Notes: a model not told the origin generated them from the sequence alone. A stretch of DNA of 24,086 nt from an uncultured Opitutaceae bacterium (GCA_903885525.1 CAISJA010000245.1:1-24086), one strand, 5' to 3'. Shown: positions 7,320 to 15,055, counted from the stretch's first letter. Numbers and translations: made by a program.

Positions 7320-8158
7320 GCCGGCGGAGGCGGAGTGAGGGAGCGGTGCGGGCGGTACAGGTCGCGCTGTTCGGCCGCCCGGGCGGCTTTGGCAAACCAG
7401 GGGAGTTTCTTCAGCCACAAGCGGGCCGCATGCCAGTGGATGAGGAAGATGACCCGCAGCGTGACGAGCGGGTAGCGGAGGGTGAACCAGAGCAGCCGGG
7501 CGTCGGTCAGCGGACGGGCCTTCCCCCGGACACTGCTGGTCAGCACGCGCCGGCCGGCCGCGTAGTCGTCGATGCGCACCGTCAGCCGATCCGTGGGCGG
7601 CGCGAGCTGGAAGTCGAACTCGACGTCGACATCGGAGAATGGCGACACGTAGAACTCCTTCGGCACCCGCAGATGAAAAACGCCCGGTTCCGACCGACCG
7701 AAGGTGTCGGGGCCGAGCAGAAAGAGCTTCACCTCGCGGAAGGTGTTGGTGACCTCGGCGAGTGCGGCGACCGGCGCGCCGCCCGCAGTGAAGCAATAGT
7801 AGAAGGAAACGGGATTGAAGAGGTAGCCCAGCACGCGGGGCATGGTGACCAGCACGATGCGGCCGTCCGCCACGATGCCGCGGACGGCAAGGTACGCGCG
7901 GACCCGGTCCACCAGCGGGCGGTCCCCGCCGGCCGCCGGAGCCGTGGCCGGATGCCGCGGTTCGCCGGTGGGGAAAAAATCGCCGTCGCGGAAGGAATAT
8001 AGGTTCGCCCGGTTCCAGGAGAAAAATCGCCGCGTGCGGTGCAGCTCTGGCAGGTCGTCGAGAGCGAGGGCAAAGAACGGCACCCGGTATCGAAAGCGGT
8101 GCACCCGCGGCGACAGCCGATGGTGGAAGACTTCACATTCGTAGAGGTGCGAGTTCAT
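7316..8158 (-). CDS. DUF1365 domain-containing protein
   Basis: A 280-residue DUF1365 protein (COG3496). It begins with MNSHLYECEVFHHRLSPRVH, the normal family N-terminus, and contains HRFRYRVPFFALALDDL, then LVTMPRVLGYLFNPVSFYYCF, the family's most conserved block, and EVTNTFREVKLFLL. The C-terminal part carries FTLRYPLVTLRVIFLIHWHAARLWLK. No biochemical activity is established. The protein is a standard partner of COG2907 flavoproteins and CFA-like methyltransferases. Some DUF1365 operons are part of singlet-oxygen/sigma-E responses in alphaproteobacteria and vibrios, where they affect membrane lipids. Full length with all conserved blocks. The stop overlaps the next gene; 51 bp separate it from the flavoprotein gene upstream. 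Confidence 0.9.
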   Translation of the reverse strand: MNSHLYECEVFHHRLSPRVHRFRYRVPFFALALDDLPELHRTRRFFSWNRANLYSFRDGDFFPTGEPRHPATAPAAGGDRPLVDRVRAYLAVRGIVADGRIVLVTMPRVLGYLFNPVSFYYCFTAGGAPVAALAEVTNTFREVKLFLLGPDTFGRSEPGVFHLRVPKEFYVSPFSDVDVEFDFQLAPPTDRLTVRIDDYAAGRRVLTSSVRGKARPLTDARLLWFTLRYPLVTLRVIFLIHWHAARLWLKKLPWFAKAARAAEQRDLYRPHRSLTPPPPA

Positions 8159-8209
8159 CAGGAGCTGGCGGGGCCGCCGTTCACGCCAAGCTATGCCTTT
8201 TGCCCAGAT

Positions 8210-9505
8210 TCACAACGAACGCCCGCCCCAAGGGTCGCGGCCGAGCAATTGGCGGCTGAGGTTCACCGCCGAGAGCAGCCCGTCCTCGTGGAAACCGTAC
8301 CGCGTCCAGGCACCGCAGTAGTAGGTCTCGGTGGTGCCGGCCGCCATCTGGTTGAGCGCGGCGATTCCGGCCTGGGCCTCGACCGCACCGCGGGTAAAGA
8401 GCGGATGGTCGCACGGAATGCGCGCCAGCACCTTGGCCGGGTCGACCAGGCCAAGGTCGCCGATCGTGACGAAATAGTTCTCCCGTTCGGACACGCGCTG
8501 AAGCCGGTTCATCCAATAGTGCGTGGCGGGCACGATGGCTCCATCCGCGCCCCGCGTGATGGCATAGTTCCAGGCGGACCAGGCGAGGCGGGTTCTGGGC
8601 AGCACGGAGGTATCGGTGTGCAGGGTGGCGAGATTAGGCTGGTAGACAAACTCCCGCAACAGCCGCGCCTCCGGCTCGGTCGGCTTATCGAGCAGGGCGA
8701 GCGAGTCCCGACCGTGTGTCGCGAGGATGACCCGGTCGAAATGCTCGGTCCGGCCGTCTGCCGTCGTCACTTCCACGCCCCGCCCGGGCCGGCTAATGCG
8801 GGTAACGGTGGCCTGAGTTCGGATGGCCTGCGGCCACGGCGCCACCATCCGTTTGACATACTCCTGCGACCCACCCACGACGGTCCACCACTGATGCTGG
8901 GTGGCCAGACCCAGGAAGCCGTGGTTGTGAAAAAAACGCAGCAGGGTGCGGGCGGGAAAGCCCATCATTTTGTCTGGAGGCGTTGACCAAACGGCCGAGC
9001 TCATCGGCAGAAGATACCACTGCAGGAAATCCTCGCCGTAGCCCCGCTGGCGCACGTATTCGGCCAGCGGCATATCCTGCCAGGCGCTGTCTTCTAAGGC
9101 ATCCCGCGCCTCGCGGTTGAATCGATGGATCGCCAGCAGCATCCGGTAAAAGCGCGGATTGAGCAGATTCCGCCGCTGGCAGAAGAGGTGGTTGAGCGAC
9201 GACCCACAGAACTCCAGCCCGGTATCCTGATGGCGGACGCTGAAAGACATGTCGGTCTTGGTCACGGGCACCTGCAGGGCGGCAAACAGCCGGGTGAGCT
9301 GGGGATAGGTTTCGTAGTTGAAAACCATGAAGCCGGTATCGATCGGCACAGCCCGCCCCGTCCCCGGCTCTGCCACGGTGACGGTGTGGGTGTGCCCGCC
9401 GATACGTCCTTCCCGCTCAAACAGCGTCAGGGCGCAGTCGTGCTGCAGGAAATGGGCGCAGCCCAGTCCGGAAATTCCCGTGCCGATGATGGCGATCTTG
9501 GTCAT
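8210..9505 (-). CDS. FAD-dependent amine oxidase-like oxidoreductase (COG2907)
   Basis: A 431-residue flavoprotein. The Rossmann dinucleotide motif IAIIGTGISGLGCAHFL starts at residue 4 (GTGISG at 8-13), followed by a typical LFEREGRIGGHTHTV with the second FAD contact. Further family blocks are DTGFMVFNYETYPQLTRLF, WYLLPMSSAVWSTPP and, near the end, TYYCGAWTRYGFHEDGLLSAVNLSRQL, which closes over the flavin. COG2907 proteins sit in the same gene set as here; desaturation or oxidation of the methylated acyl chain is the likely role, by inference. I use the ATG at 9505 because the motif follows immediately, whereas the 30-residue upstream extension has no family character. First gene of the operon. 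No sigma factor or anti-sigma gene lies beside it within the window. Confidence 0.88.
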   Translation of the reverse strand: MTKIAIIGTGISGLGCAHFLQHDCALTLFEREGRIGGHTHTVTVAEPGTGRAVPIDTGFMVFNYETYPQLTRLFAALQVPVTKTDMSFSVRHQDTGLEFCGSSLNHLFCQRRNLLNPRFYRMLLAIHRFNREARDALEDSAWQDMPLAEYVRQRGYGEDFLQWYLLPMSSAVWSTPPDKMMGFPARTLLRFFHNHGFLGLATQHQWWTVVGGSQEYVKRMVAPWPQAIRTQATVTRISRPGRGVEVTTADGRTEHFDRVILATHGRDSLALLDKPTEPEARLLREFVYQPNLATLHTDTSVLPRTRLAWSAWNYAITRGADGAIVPATHYWMNRLQRVSERENYFVTIGDLGLVDPAKVLARIPCDHPLFTRGAVEAQAGIAALNQMAAGTTETYYCGAWTRYGFHEDGLLSAVNLSRQLLGRDPWGGRSL

Positions 9506-9984
9506 GCTGTGGGTACCCAGTTCCTTGGGCGGAGGGAAGCCGTCAGACTGGTTGGCGAACACGTAGTCAAGCTTTGCTTGTCCGCAACTCTTCAAAGCAT
9601 TTCTCTGCCCCTGGTTCCAGTTGACCCATCATCCGCCCGCCGGGGGGAAGGCACCCCGTCGGCCGGCGGGATTTTCCAAAGCCCCGGATTTAATCTCGCG
9701 ATCCTCGCCGCCGCCAAGCGCCGCCCTCCGCCAGCTGCTCTGCTGCCTGCCGCTGGTCCAGGCTCCGCCCGCCATCACCTACGACAACCTGTGGAGGAAA
9801 ATTGTGACCGGGTTGAAGGACAGTCTTTTTGAGGCGGAGATCGCCTCGCTGGGCCCATCTGTGGTTGCAACCGGCCTTGACTTCGGTGAGGGGGAGCCGC
9901 GCCAGGATACCGTCAATAGTGGGATATCACCTAAGAACTTCCGTGCCCAAACGTGGTCGGGGTGCTAGCCTCCTCCCTCAACCC
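9506..9984. other. Divergent intergenic region upstream of the flavin oxidase and DUF4139 genes
   Basis: A 479-bp region without a convincing gene. It must carry promoters for the minus-strand lipid operon and for the plus-strand DUF4139 gene. Visible elements: CAAGC-TTT-GCTTG at 9568-9580; a large GC hairpin, CCCGCCGG (9636-9643) with CCGGCGGG (9663-9670), followed by ATTTTCC; GAGGCG-GAGAT-CGCCTC at about 9832-9848 just after a T5 run; and the palindrome GGTTGCAACC at 9863-9872, followed by a TTGACT. Short open frames here read as low-complexity and are not called. Confidence 0.45.
9863..9872. promoter_or_regulatory. GGTTGCAACC palindrome upstream of the DUF4139 gene
   Basis: A perfect 10-bp palindrome, AT-centred in a GC-rich genome, 112 bp before the DUF4139 start. 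The same core recurs, extended to 14 bp, at 12660-12673. A shared operator is possible; the protein that would bind is unknown. Confidence 0.3.
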
Positions 9985-11661
9985 ATGAAACTCCCCCGGT
10001 TCCTTGCCCTGCTTGCCCTCCTGCCCGCCGCCGCTGTCGCGGCCGCAGTGCCGTCCACCATTTCCGCCGTCACGGTCTACCTCGACCGCGCCGTCGTCAC
10101 CCGCCGCGCCACCGCCGAGCTGCCGGGCGGACTGGCCGAGCTGGTCCTGGAAAAACTGCCCGCCGCGCTGAACGAACAATCGCTCCAGGTCAGCGGCCAG
10201 GGCACGGCCCAGGCCACCATTCTCGACGTCCGGGTCCAGCCGAGCTACGTTGACTTCACGCCCAACGAGCGGGTGAAGGGTTTGGAGGACCAGCTCCGCG
10301 CCTGGCAGAAGCAGACGCGCGTGCTGGACGACCGGCAGGCGCTGCTGGAAGCGCAGACGGGCATGCTCGCCAAGATCGAGTCCGCCCTCTTTGCCCCGCC
10401 CACCAAGGAGGCGCCCCGGCCCGACCTGGCCCAGCTCAACAGCTCGGTGGCCTACCTCACCGAGCAGAAGGCAAAAATCGCCACCGAGCGCGCCGGCCTC
10501 GACGAGCAGCGCGAGGACCTGCAGACCAAGACGGCGGCGGTGGAAAATCAGCTCAAGGAGCTGCGCGGCACCGGCGGGCAGAGCTACAAGACCGTCACGG
10601 TCCGCGTCTCCGCCGCGCAGGCCGGCCATCTCGCGCTCGTGCTCTCCTACGCCGTGCCCGGCGCATCCTGGATGCCGGGCTACGACGCCCGCGGGCAAAG
10701 CGCCGAGCGCACGGTCGCCCTCGGCTACTTTGGCCTCGTCCGCCAAAGCACCGGCGAGGACTGGAAGGATGTCAGCCTGACCCTTTCCACGGCCCAGCCG
10801 TCGCTGGGCGGCGCCGCCCCCGTGCTGAATGCCTGGAACCTCGACGTCTGGCTGCCGCGGCCGGTGCCCATGGCGGCGGCCGTAGAGCAGTACCGGACCG
10901 AGCAGAACCGGGACAGGGTGGCCAAGGCCAGCACCGGAGCCTTGGCCGGCATGAACATGCAACGCTTCACCGACAAAGTCTCCGAGGCGCCGGCTCCCGT
11001 GGAGCTGGCCGCCGATGCCGCCACGGCCTCCGTCGCGGCCGGCGCGACGAGTGCCGTCTTCCAGATCGCCACCCCCGCCACCATCCCAAGCGACAACGCG
11101 CCGCAAAAAATCCCGATCACCACCGCCCGCCTGGCCGCCGCCTTCGAATACCTCACCGTCCCCAAACGCCAGCCCACCGCCTACCTCACCAGCAAGGTCG
11201 TCAACGCCTCCGACTATCCGCTGCTCGCCGGCGCGATGAACGTCTTCCTCGACGGCACCTTCGTCGCCACCAGCACGCTGCGCTCCGTCATGCCGGGCGA
11301 AAAGTTCGACCTCGCCCTCGGAGCCGACGAGGGCATCAGCGTGAAGCACAAGCGCGTCCAGAAATTCACCGAGGACACCGGCCTGACCAACTCCGGCAAG
11401 CGCCTCACCTACGAGTACCTTATCACCGTCCAGAACCACAAGAAGCTGGCCGAGCGCGTGATCGTGGTCGACCAGCTCCCGCTGTCGCACCACGAGAAAA
11501 TCGTGGTGAAGCAGCTCGCGCCGAACCCCGCCGAGCTGAAGCCCACCCCCGAAGGCGCGCTCAAGTGGTCGCTCGACCTCGCACCCGGCGAAAAGCGCGA
11601 GCTGACCGTCCGGTTCACCATCGACTACCCGAACGACGTCAACGTCTCCGGCATCGAGTGA
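9985..11661 (+). CDS. Exported DUF4140/DUF4139 protein (mucoidy inhibitor MuiA-like)
   Basis: A 558-residue protein with a Sec signal peptide (MKLPRFLALLALLPAAAVAAAVP). The N-terminal DUF4140 domain (about 27-120) begins ISAVTVYLDRAVVTRRATAEL and gives the typical outline 'extra secondary structure from sequence-changed strand ... LPAALNEQSLQVSG'. A helical/coiled-coil section (about 100-200) is rich in Lys, Glu and Gln. The C-terminal DUF4139 domain (about 205-558) contains VLSYAVPGASWMPGYDAR, ending LAPGEKRELTVRFTIDYP. Relatives are annotated as mucoidy inhibitor A; the molecular activity is not established, and an envelope location is likely. A low-complexity Ala/Thr linker near 345-370 interrupts the domain, as in many family members. 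The leader before the ATG is CU-rich (CCTCCTCCCTCAACCC) with no Shine-Dalgarno site. It converges on the esterase-like gene, 25 bp apart. Confidence 0.85.
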   Translation: MKLPRFLALLALLPAAAVAAAVPSTISAVTVYLDRAVVTRRATAELPGGLAELVLEKLPAALNEQSLQVSGQGTAQATILDVRVQPSYVDFTPNERVKGLEDQLRAWQKQTRVLDDRQALLEAQTGMLAKIESALFAPPTKEAPRPDLAQLNSSVAYLTEQKAKIATERAGLDEQREDLQTKTAAVENQLKELRGTGGQSYKTVTVRVSAAQAGHLALVLSYAVPGASWMPGYDARGQSAERTVALGYFGLVRQSTGEDWKDVSLTLSTAQPSLGGAAPVLNAWNLDVWLPRPVPMAAAVEQYRTEQNRDRVAKASTGALAGMNMQRFTDKVSEAPAPVELAADAATASVAAGATSAVFQIATPATIPSDNAPQKIPITTARLAAAFEYLTVPKRQPTAYLTSKVVNASDYPLLAGAMNVFLDGTFVATSTLRSVMPGEKFDLALGADEGISVKHKRVQKFTEDTGLTNSGKRLTYEYLITVQNHKKLAERVIVVDQLPLSHHEKIVVKQLAPNPAELKPTPEGALKWSLDLAPGEKRELTVRFTIDYPNDVNVSGIE

Positions 11662-11686
11662 GCGGTCAGGCGCAGGGCGCGGGTTT

Positions 11687-12496
11687 TCAAGCCCCGCTCC
11701 GCCCTGGCACGGGCAGCAGCCACTCGAGCACATCGCCGAGGCGCGCCGCGCAGGCGGCCTCGGCGGGCTGGGCTCCGGCGATCTCGCGGTAGGCCAGATT
11801 GCCGCCCAGGGTCCAGCCCCGGCCGATCAGGGTGTCCCGGAACAGCGGCGCGAGTTCCCAGCCGGGTTCGGCCGTGCCGGTGTCGAGCCAGAGGCGGGTG
11901 TCCGGCTTGCGCCGCAGGAGGGAAAACTCGCGCAGCGCCACCCGGTCATCCCACCCCAAGGCGGGCGAAAGCGCCGCCACCGCGCCAAAGTCGCGCGGAT
12001 GCCAGACAGCCATGTACAGCGAGACCAGCGCCCCCATTGCGGACCCGACCAGCGCGGTGTGTCGCGGGCCCGGCAGCGTCCGGTAGCGGGTCGCGATGAA
12101 CGGCATCAGCTCCGTGGTGAAAAACCGGGCGTAGCGCTTCGCGTCGCCCTGGCTGCGGCATTTTTCCCCGTCCCACCCGGTGAATTCGGCCGGAGTGGGG
12201 GCATATTCGTTCATCCGGTTGAAACCGGTGTTGTAAACGCCGACCAGGATGGGGGCCACGATCCTGCCGGCCCGGATCAGCGCGCGGGCGCGATCCCCCG
12301 CGTGCCAGCATTGCCCGAGGAAGGACGTGATCGGGTCGAAGATGTTCTGACCGTCCTGGAAATACACCACCGGGTAACGGCGGCGAGGATCGGCGGCGTA
12401 GCCGGGAGGCAGCCAGACCACCACATCGCGGCAGTTGCGCAAAATCCGCGAATGAAAGCGGGGATGCAGACGGAGGGAGGGTGGGCGGTGGCTCAT
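11687..12496 (-). CDS. Esterase-D/enterochelin-esterase-fold protein, probably catalytically dead
   Basis: A 269-residue alpha/beta-hydrolase of the putative-esterase family (PF00756). Conserved family text is obvious: RDVVVWLPPGYAADPRRRYP (23-42), VVYFQDGQNIFDP (43-55) and the Asp loop LWLDTGTAEPG (202-212, Asp205). The nucleophile elbow, normally G-S-S-M-G, reads G-S-A-M-G at 151-155, so the catalytic Ser is Ala153 (codon GCA). The C-terminal GxxHNEAAW-type block, which supplies the catalytic His, reads GAQPAEAACAARLG (241-254), with Pro244 at the His position. Both changes are direct readings; the alignment to the family is from memory. No signal peptide is visible at the ATG at 12496. The frame is intact, so this looks like a maintained pseudoenzyme rather than a decayed gene. 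Confidence 0.82.
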   Translation of the reverse strand: MSHRPPSLRLHPRFHSRILRNCRDVVVWLPPGYAADPRRRYPVVYFQDGQNIFDPITSFLGQCWHAGDRARALIRAGRIVAPILVGVYNTGFNRMNEYAPTPAEFTGWDGEKCRSQGDAKRYARFFTTELMPFIATRYRTLPGPRHTALVGSAMGALVSLYMAVWHPRDFGAVAALSPALGWDDRVALREFSLLRRKPDTRLWLDTGTAEPGWELAPLFRDTLIGRGWTLGGNLAYREIAGAQPAEAACAARLGDVLEWLLPVPGRSGA

Positions 12497-12846
12497 GCGC
12501 GGTGGGGCGTGACTAGCGCCGCCTCCGGGCGAGGCAAGCGGCAACTGGGCGCGGGTTTTGGGCCGGGCGAAAATCTTGCGCCCCCGGCCCGCCCGGCCGG
12601 GCGGGGGCTTCCGCCACCACGTCCGCCAAAGCCTCCGCCCCAGCGCCGGCCGCCCATTGGAGGTTGCAACCTCACCCAACGCCGCCAGGCCGTTGTCGAC
12701 TTCCTCATCCACGAACCCCACCCCAGCCTTGATCCCGGACCGTTTTTCACCGGAAATGGCCGGCAGCCAGGGCGAGCAGAGGGCCGGTCGGACATCGTCC
12801 CGCGCCCGCTCTTCCTCCCCGCCCGCCGCTGATACCCGCCCGCCCC
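12497..12846. other. Divergent intergenic region between the esterase-like and aminopeptidase genes
   Basis: About 350 bp without a supported gene. It holds a very GC-rich dyad: CCCGCCCGG joined directly to CCGGGCGGG (18-bp perfect palindrome, 12588-12605), within an outer GCCCCCG/CGGGGGC pair (12580-12586 with 12602-12608). A separate 14-bp palindrome lies at 12660-12673. The last 40 bp before the aminopeptidase ATG are CU-rich. It presumably carries promoters for both flanking genes, but no confident -10/-35 pair is visible. Confidence 0.45.
12660..12673. promoter_or_regulatory. GAGGTTGCAACCTC palindrome (possible operator)
   Basis: A perfect 14-bp palindrome in the divergent region, 164 bp upstream of the esterase-like start and 173 bp upstream of the aminopeptidase start. 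It shares the core GGTTGCAACC with the site at 9863-9872 in front of the DUF4139 gene. Confidence 0.4.
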
Positions 12847-13869
12847 ATGCCGCACGCCGCCTCATTGCCCACGGAATTCGACCCTGCCCTTTCCCGCGGA
12901 GCCGCCAACGCCATCCATGTCTGCCTGCGTCTCAAATCCTATGAGCGGATGACCCTGATCACCGACCGGGCCAGCGCCGAAATCGCCGCCGCCCTCGTCG
13001 CCGAAGTCGAGAAGACCGGCGCCGCCTACAACGTCTTCCTCCTCGAAGAATACGGCCCGCGCCCGCACCGCGATCTGCCCGCCACAATTTTGGAGGACCT
13101 CGCCCACGCCAACGTCTCGATCTACGCTTGTCTCGCCCAGGACGGCGAGCTGCCCGCCCGCCTGCAGATGATGGAGGTCGTCACCCCGCACCACATCCGC
13201 CACGGGCACATGGTCAACATCAACAAGCAGATCATGCTCGAGGGCATGGTCGCCGATTTCCAGCTCGTGGACCGGCTTTCGCAGACGTTGATCGAAAAAT
13301 GTCGCGGCGCCCGCCGCATGACCTGCCGGACCGACACCGGCACCGACTACGTCGCCGAGTTCTCCCCCGCCCTGCAGTGGGTCAAGGCCTCCGGCCTCAT
13401 CACCCCGGAAAAGTGGGGCCACCTCCCCGACGGGAAAATTTTCACCTCGCCGTTCAATTCCCACGGCCGCTACGTGGTCGACGGCATCATCGGCGGCTCC
13501 TTTTGCCAGAAATATGGCGACCTCCGCGCCACCCCGCTCACGCTCGACATCCAGGACAACCGCCTCGCCGGGCTGGCCTGCGCCAACCAGGAGCTGCGGA
13601 AGGAATTCGAGGCCTGCTGTGCCGCCGACGAGAATTCCGCCCGCGTCGGCGAGTTTGCCCTCGGCACCAACCTCGCCTGCACCCGCCTCATCGGCCACCC
13701 CCTGCAGGACGGCAAGTTCCCCGGCGTCCACCTCGCCTTCGGCCACCCCTGTCCGGAGCAGACCGGCCAGACCTGGAGGAGCGCCACCCGCCTCGGTTGC
13801 GTCGGCCGCGACTTTGACCTCTGGCTCGACGACGAGCAGATCATGGCAAAAGGCAACTATCTGCTCTGA
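12847..13869 (+). CDS. M29-like aminopeptidase (COG2309)
   Basis: A 340-residue cytoplasmic protein resembling the short COG2309 relatives of AmpS/aminopeptidase T. These are two-metal exopeptidases that remove N-terminal residues. A nucleotide-like N-terminal domain is followed by the metal-binding C-terminal half. That half has RTDTGTDYVAEFS, the NSHGRYVVDGIIGG strand pair, ARVGEFALGTN (metal Glu269) and FPGVHLAFGHP (His295, His300). At the very end, where M29 enzymes have an HxD metal pair (HIDxxI), this protein reads RDFDLWL, so one ligand may be Asp instead of His. The classic family is about 400 residues, so this is a shortened form. The start is the ATG at 12847 after a CU-rich leader. 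A perfect palindrome, AACGCGGCCGCGTT, begins at the last base of the stop codon. Confidence 0.75.
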   Translation: MPHAASLPTEFDPALSRGAANAIHVCLRLKSYERMTLITDRASAEIAAALVAEVEKTGAAYNVFLLEEYGPRPHRDLPATILEDLAHANVSIYACLAQDGELPARLQMMEVVTPHHIRHGHMVNINKQIMLEGMVADFQLVDRLSQTLIEKCRGARRMTCRTDTGTDYVAEFSPALQWVKASGLITPEKWGHLPDGKIFTSPFNSHGRYVVDGIIGGSFCQKYGDLRATPLTLDIQDNRLAGLACANQELRKEFEACCAADENSARVGEFALGTNLACTRLIGHPLQDGKFPGVHLAFGHPCPEQTGQTWRSATRLGCVGRDFDLWLDDEQIMAKGNYLL

Positions 13870-14116
13870 ACGCGGCCGCGTTCCGGCCGGAGCGCAACAC
13901 CGCGCCGGCTTGTCCGGTGGATGTCCCCGCGGCGGAGACGCCCCACCCCTACACCCCCCACCGGCGTCGCTGGCCGCACCTGCTTTTGAGAGGGAGGAAA
14001 AAGAAGCAGGCCCCAGAGTTTGCTCCGGGGCCTGGAATGGGAGCCCGCCAAGGCGGCCCAGCTTTTCGGCGGACGACCCGCAGGTCATCCCGACATCTCA
14101 TCGAAACAGCTTTGCC
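13870..14116. other. Convergent intergenic region with terminator
   Basis: Between the aminopeptidase stop and the outer-membrane protein stop. It contains the AACGCGGCCGCGTT palindrome (13869-13882), which may end the aminopeptidase transcript, and the strong minus-strand terminator described separately. No gene seen. Confidence 0.5.
13994..14034 (-). terminator. Strong rho-independent terminator of the outer-membrane protein gene
   Basis: On the minus strand, CAGGCCCC (14034-14027) pairs perfectly with GGGGCCTG (14014-14007). The inner part extends by GAG/CTC across a 1x1 mismatch around a 4-nt loop. The stem is followed at once by CTTCTTTTTCC. It lies 83 bp past the stop at 14117. Confidence 0.8.
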
Positions 14117-14785
14117 TTAGTACCGGAAGGAAACCCCGAGGCTGTACTGCATGTCGCGGCTGTTGTCGCGGCTGATGGCGGCGGTCAGGCCGACATGCTC
14201 GCTGAGCCAGTAGTTGGCCTTCACGCCGTAATCCACCTCATGGCCGATGCTGTGCTTGGTGGCATCGGTGTAGCGGACAAAGGGCGTGACCGACAAATCA
14301 TGGGCGACCTGGAACTCGACCCCTGTGCCCACAAAGTAGGCGGGCGAGTTGGCCTTGTAGCCCAGCGGGGCCTTAGCCCATTCCCACCCGAGGCCGGCCT
14401 CGACGTAGGGCTTGAAGCCGCGCGTTGTGGTGAAGGCGCGCACTCCCAGGTCGAACATCCGCTGGTTGATGCGGCCGCCGGCGAGCTTGGAGGAATTCTG
14501 GTCCGTGTACTCGAGCAGAGCATCGAAGCTCTCGCTGAGGTTTTGATTGATCGTGAAGCCGTAGCCCCGGGCACTCACGCTCGTGCCGTGCAGATCGAGG
14601 TAGCCGTAGCTCAGGCCGGCGTAGTTTTGCCCGAGCAGGCCGTGGCCGTTGTCGGTCTGGGCGGGAGGGGCTTTCGCCACCGGCGCGGGCGGAGTCGTAT
14701 CGTCGGCGGCCATGGCGGCGGAACCCAGGCCGAAGGCGAAGGCGGCGGCCAGGAGCAAAGTTTTGGTGGAAACGTGGTTTTTCAT
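14117..14785 (-). CDS. Outer-membrane beta-barrel protein
   Basis: A 222-residue exported protein. The signal peptide MKNHVSTKTLLLAAAFAFGLGSAAMA is followed by a Pro/Ala/Thr-rich spacer (DDTTPPAPVAKAPPAQ) and then alternating amphipathic strands such as YAGLSYGYLDLHG, FKPYVEAGLGWEWA and HDLSVTPFVRYTD. It ends MQYSLGVSFRY with a C-terminal aromatic residue, the usual barrel-insertion signal. The size fits an eight-stranded OmpA/OmpW/Ail-like barrel without a peptidoglycan domain. Function unknown: small barrels of this type are structural or adhesive. It is monocistronic, with its own terminator. The leader just before the ATG is unusual for this window, being A/C-rich (ACAACAACACTG on the minus strand). 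Confidence 0.8.
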   Translation of the reverse strand: MKNHVSTKTLLLAAAFAFGLGSAAMAADDTTPPAPVAKAPPAQTDNGHGLLGQNYAGLSYGYLDLHGTSVSARGYGFTINQNLSESFDALLEYTDQNSSKLAGGRINQRMFDLGVRAFTTTRGFKPYVEAGLGWEWAKAPLGYKANSPAYFVGTGVEFQVAHDLSVTPFVRYTDATKHSIGHEVDYGVKANYWLSEHVGLTAAISRDNSRDMQYSLGVSFRY

Positions 14786-15055
14786 CAGTGTTGTTGTTAT
14801 GCTTGGTTGCGCCTGGCCACAGTCGGGAGCGGCCGGCGCAGGGTGCTAAACACCCGGTGGCCGGTAAAGTTCCGCCGGAAATTTTTCCGGAATGCGGAAC
14901 CCCCCGCCAGGATTCTGTCGCCCGGCCATCCGGGGGCGGCAGGGCTCTGATCCCCGGGCTCCTGGGTGGCTCGCATCCCGCCCCCTCGGCATTACGCCGC
15001 GCGCGCAATACCCTGTTTGCCTAACGCGCGCTTCCGGTTAGCCTTCTTCCCTGTC
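14786..15055. other. Divergent intergenic region with several nested inverted repeats
   Basis: It carries the promoters of the barrel protein (minus) and the peroxiredoxin (plus). Inverted repeats: GGGTG-CTAAA-CACCC (14841-14855); a nested stem-loop with outer GTTCCGC/GCGGAAC (14869-14875 with 14894-14900) and inner CGGAAA/TTTCCG (14876-14881 with 14884-14889); CCCGG-CCAT-CCGGG near 14928-14941; and GCGCGCG/CGCGCGC (14999-15005 with 15025-15031), ending 24 nt before the peroxiredoxin ATG. No confident promoter hexamers. Confidence 0.5.

Noticed and set aside
9636..9670. GC-rich hairpin followed by ATTTTCC as a plus-strand terminator
   Set aside because: No plus-strand gene precedes it, since the gene to the left runs the other way. 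Kept only as an element of the intergenic region.
9621..9968. 115-codon plus-strand open frame before the DUF4139 gene
   Set aside because: Pro/Ala/Ser-rich with no domain or leader; more likely promoter DNA.
9931..11733. 600-codon minus-strand open frame opposite the DUF4139 gene
   Set aside because: The plus-strand protein has a signal peptide and family domains; the minus frame is Gly/Val/Asp/Leu-rich noise from GC3 bias.
12580..12608. GC palindrome as a terminator
   Set aside because: It lies between two divergent starts and has no T-tract on either strand.
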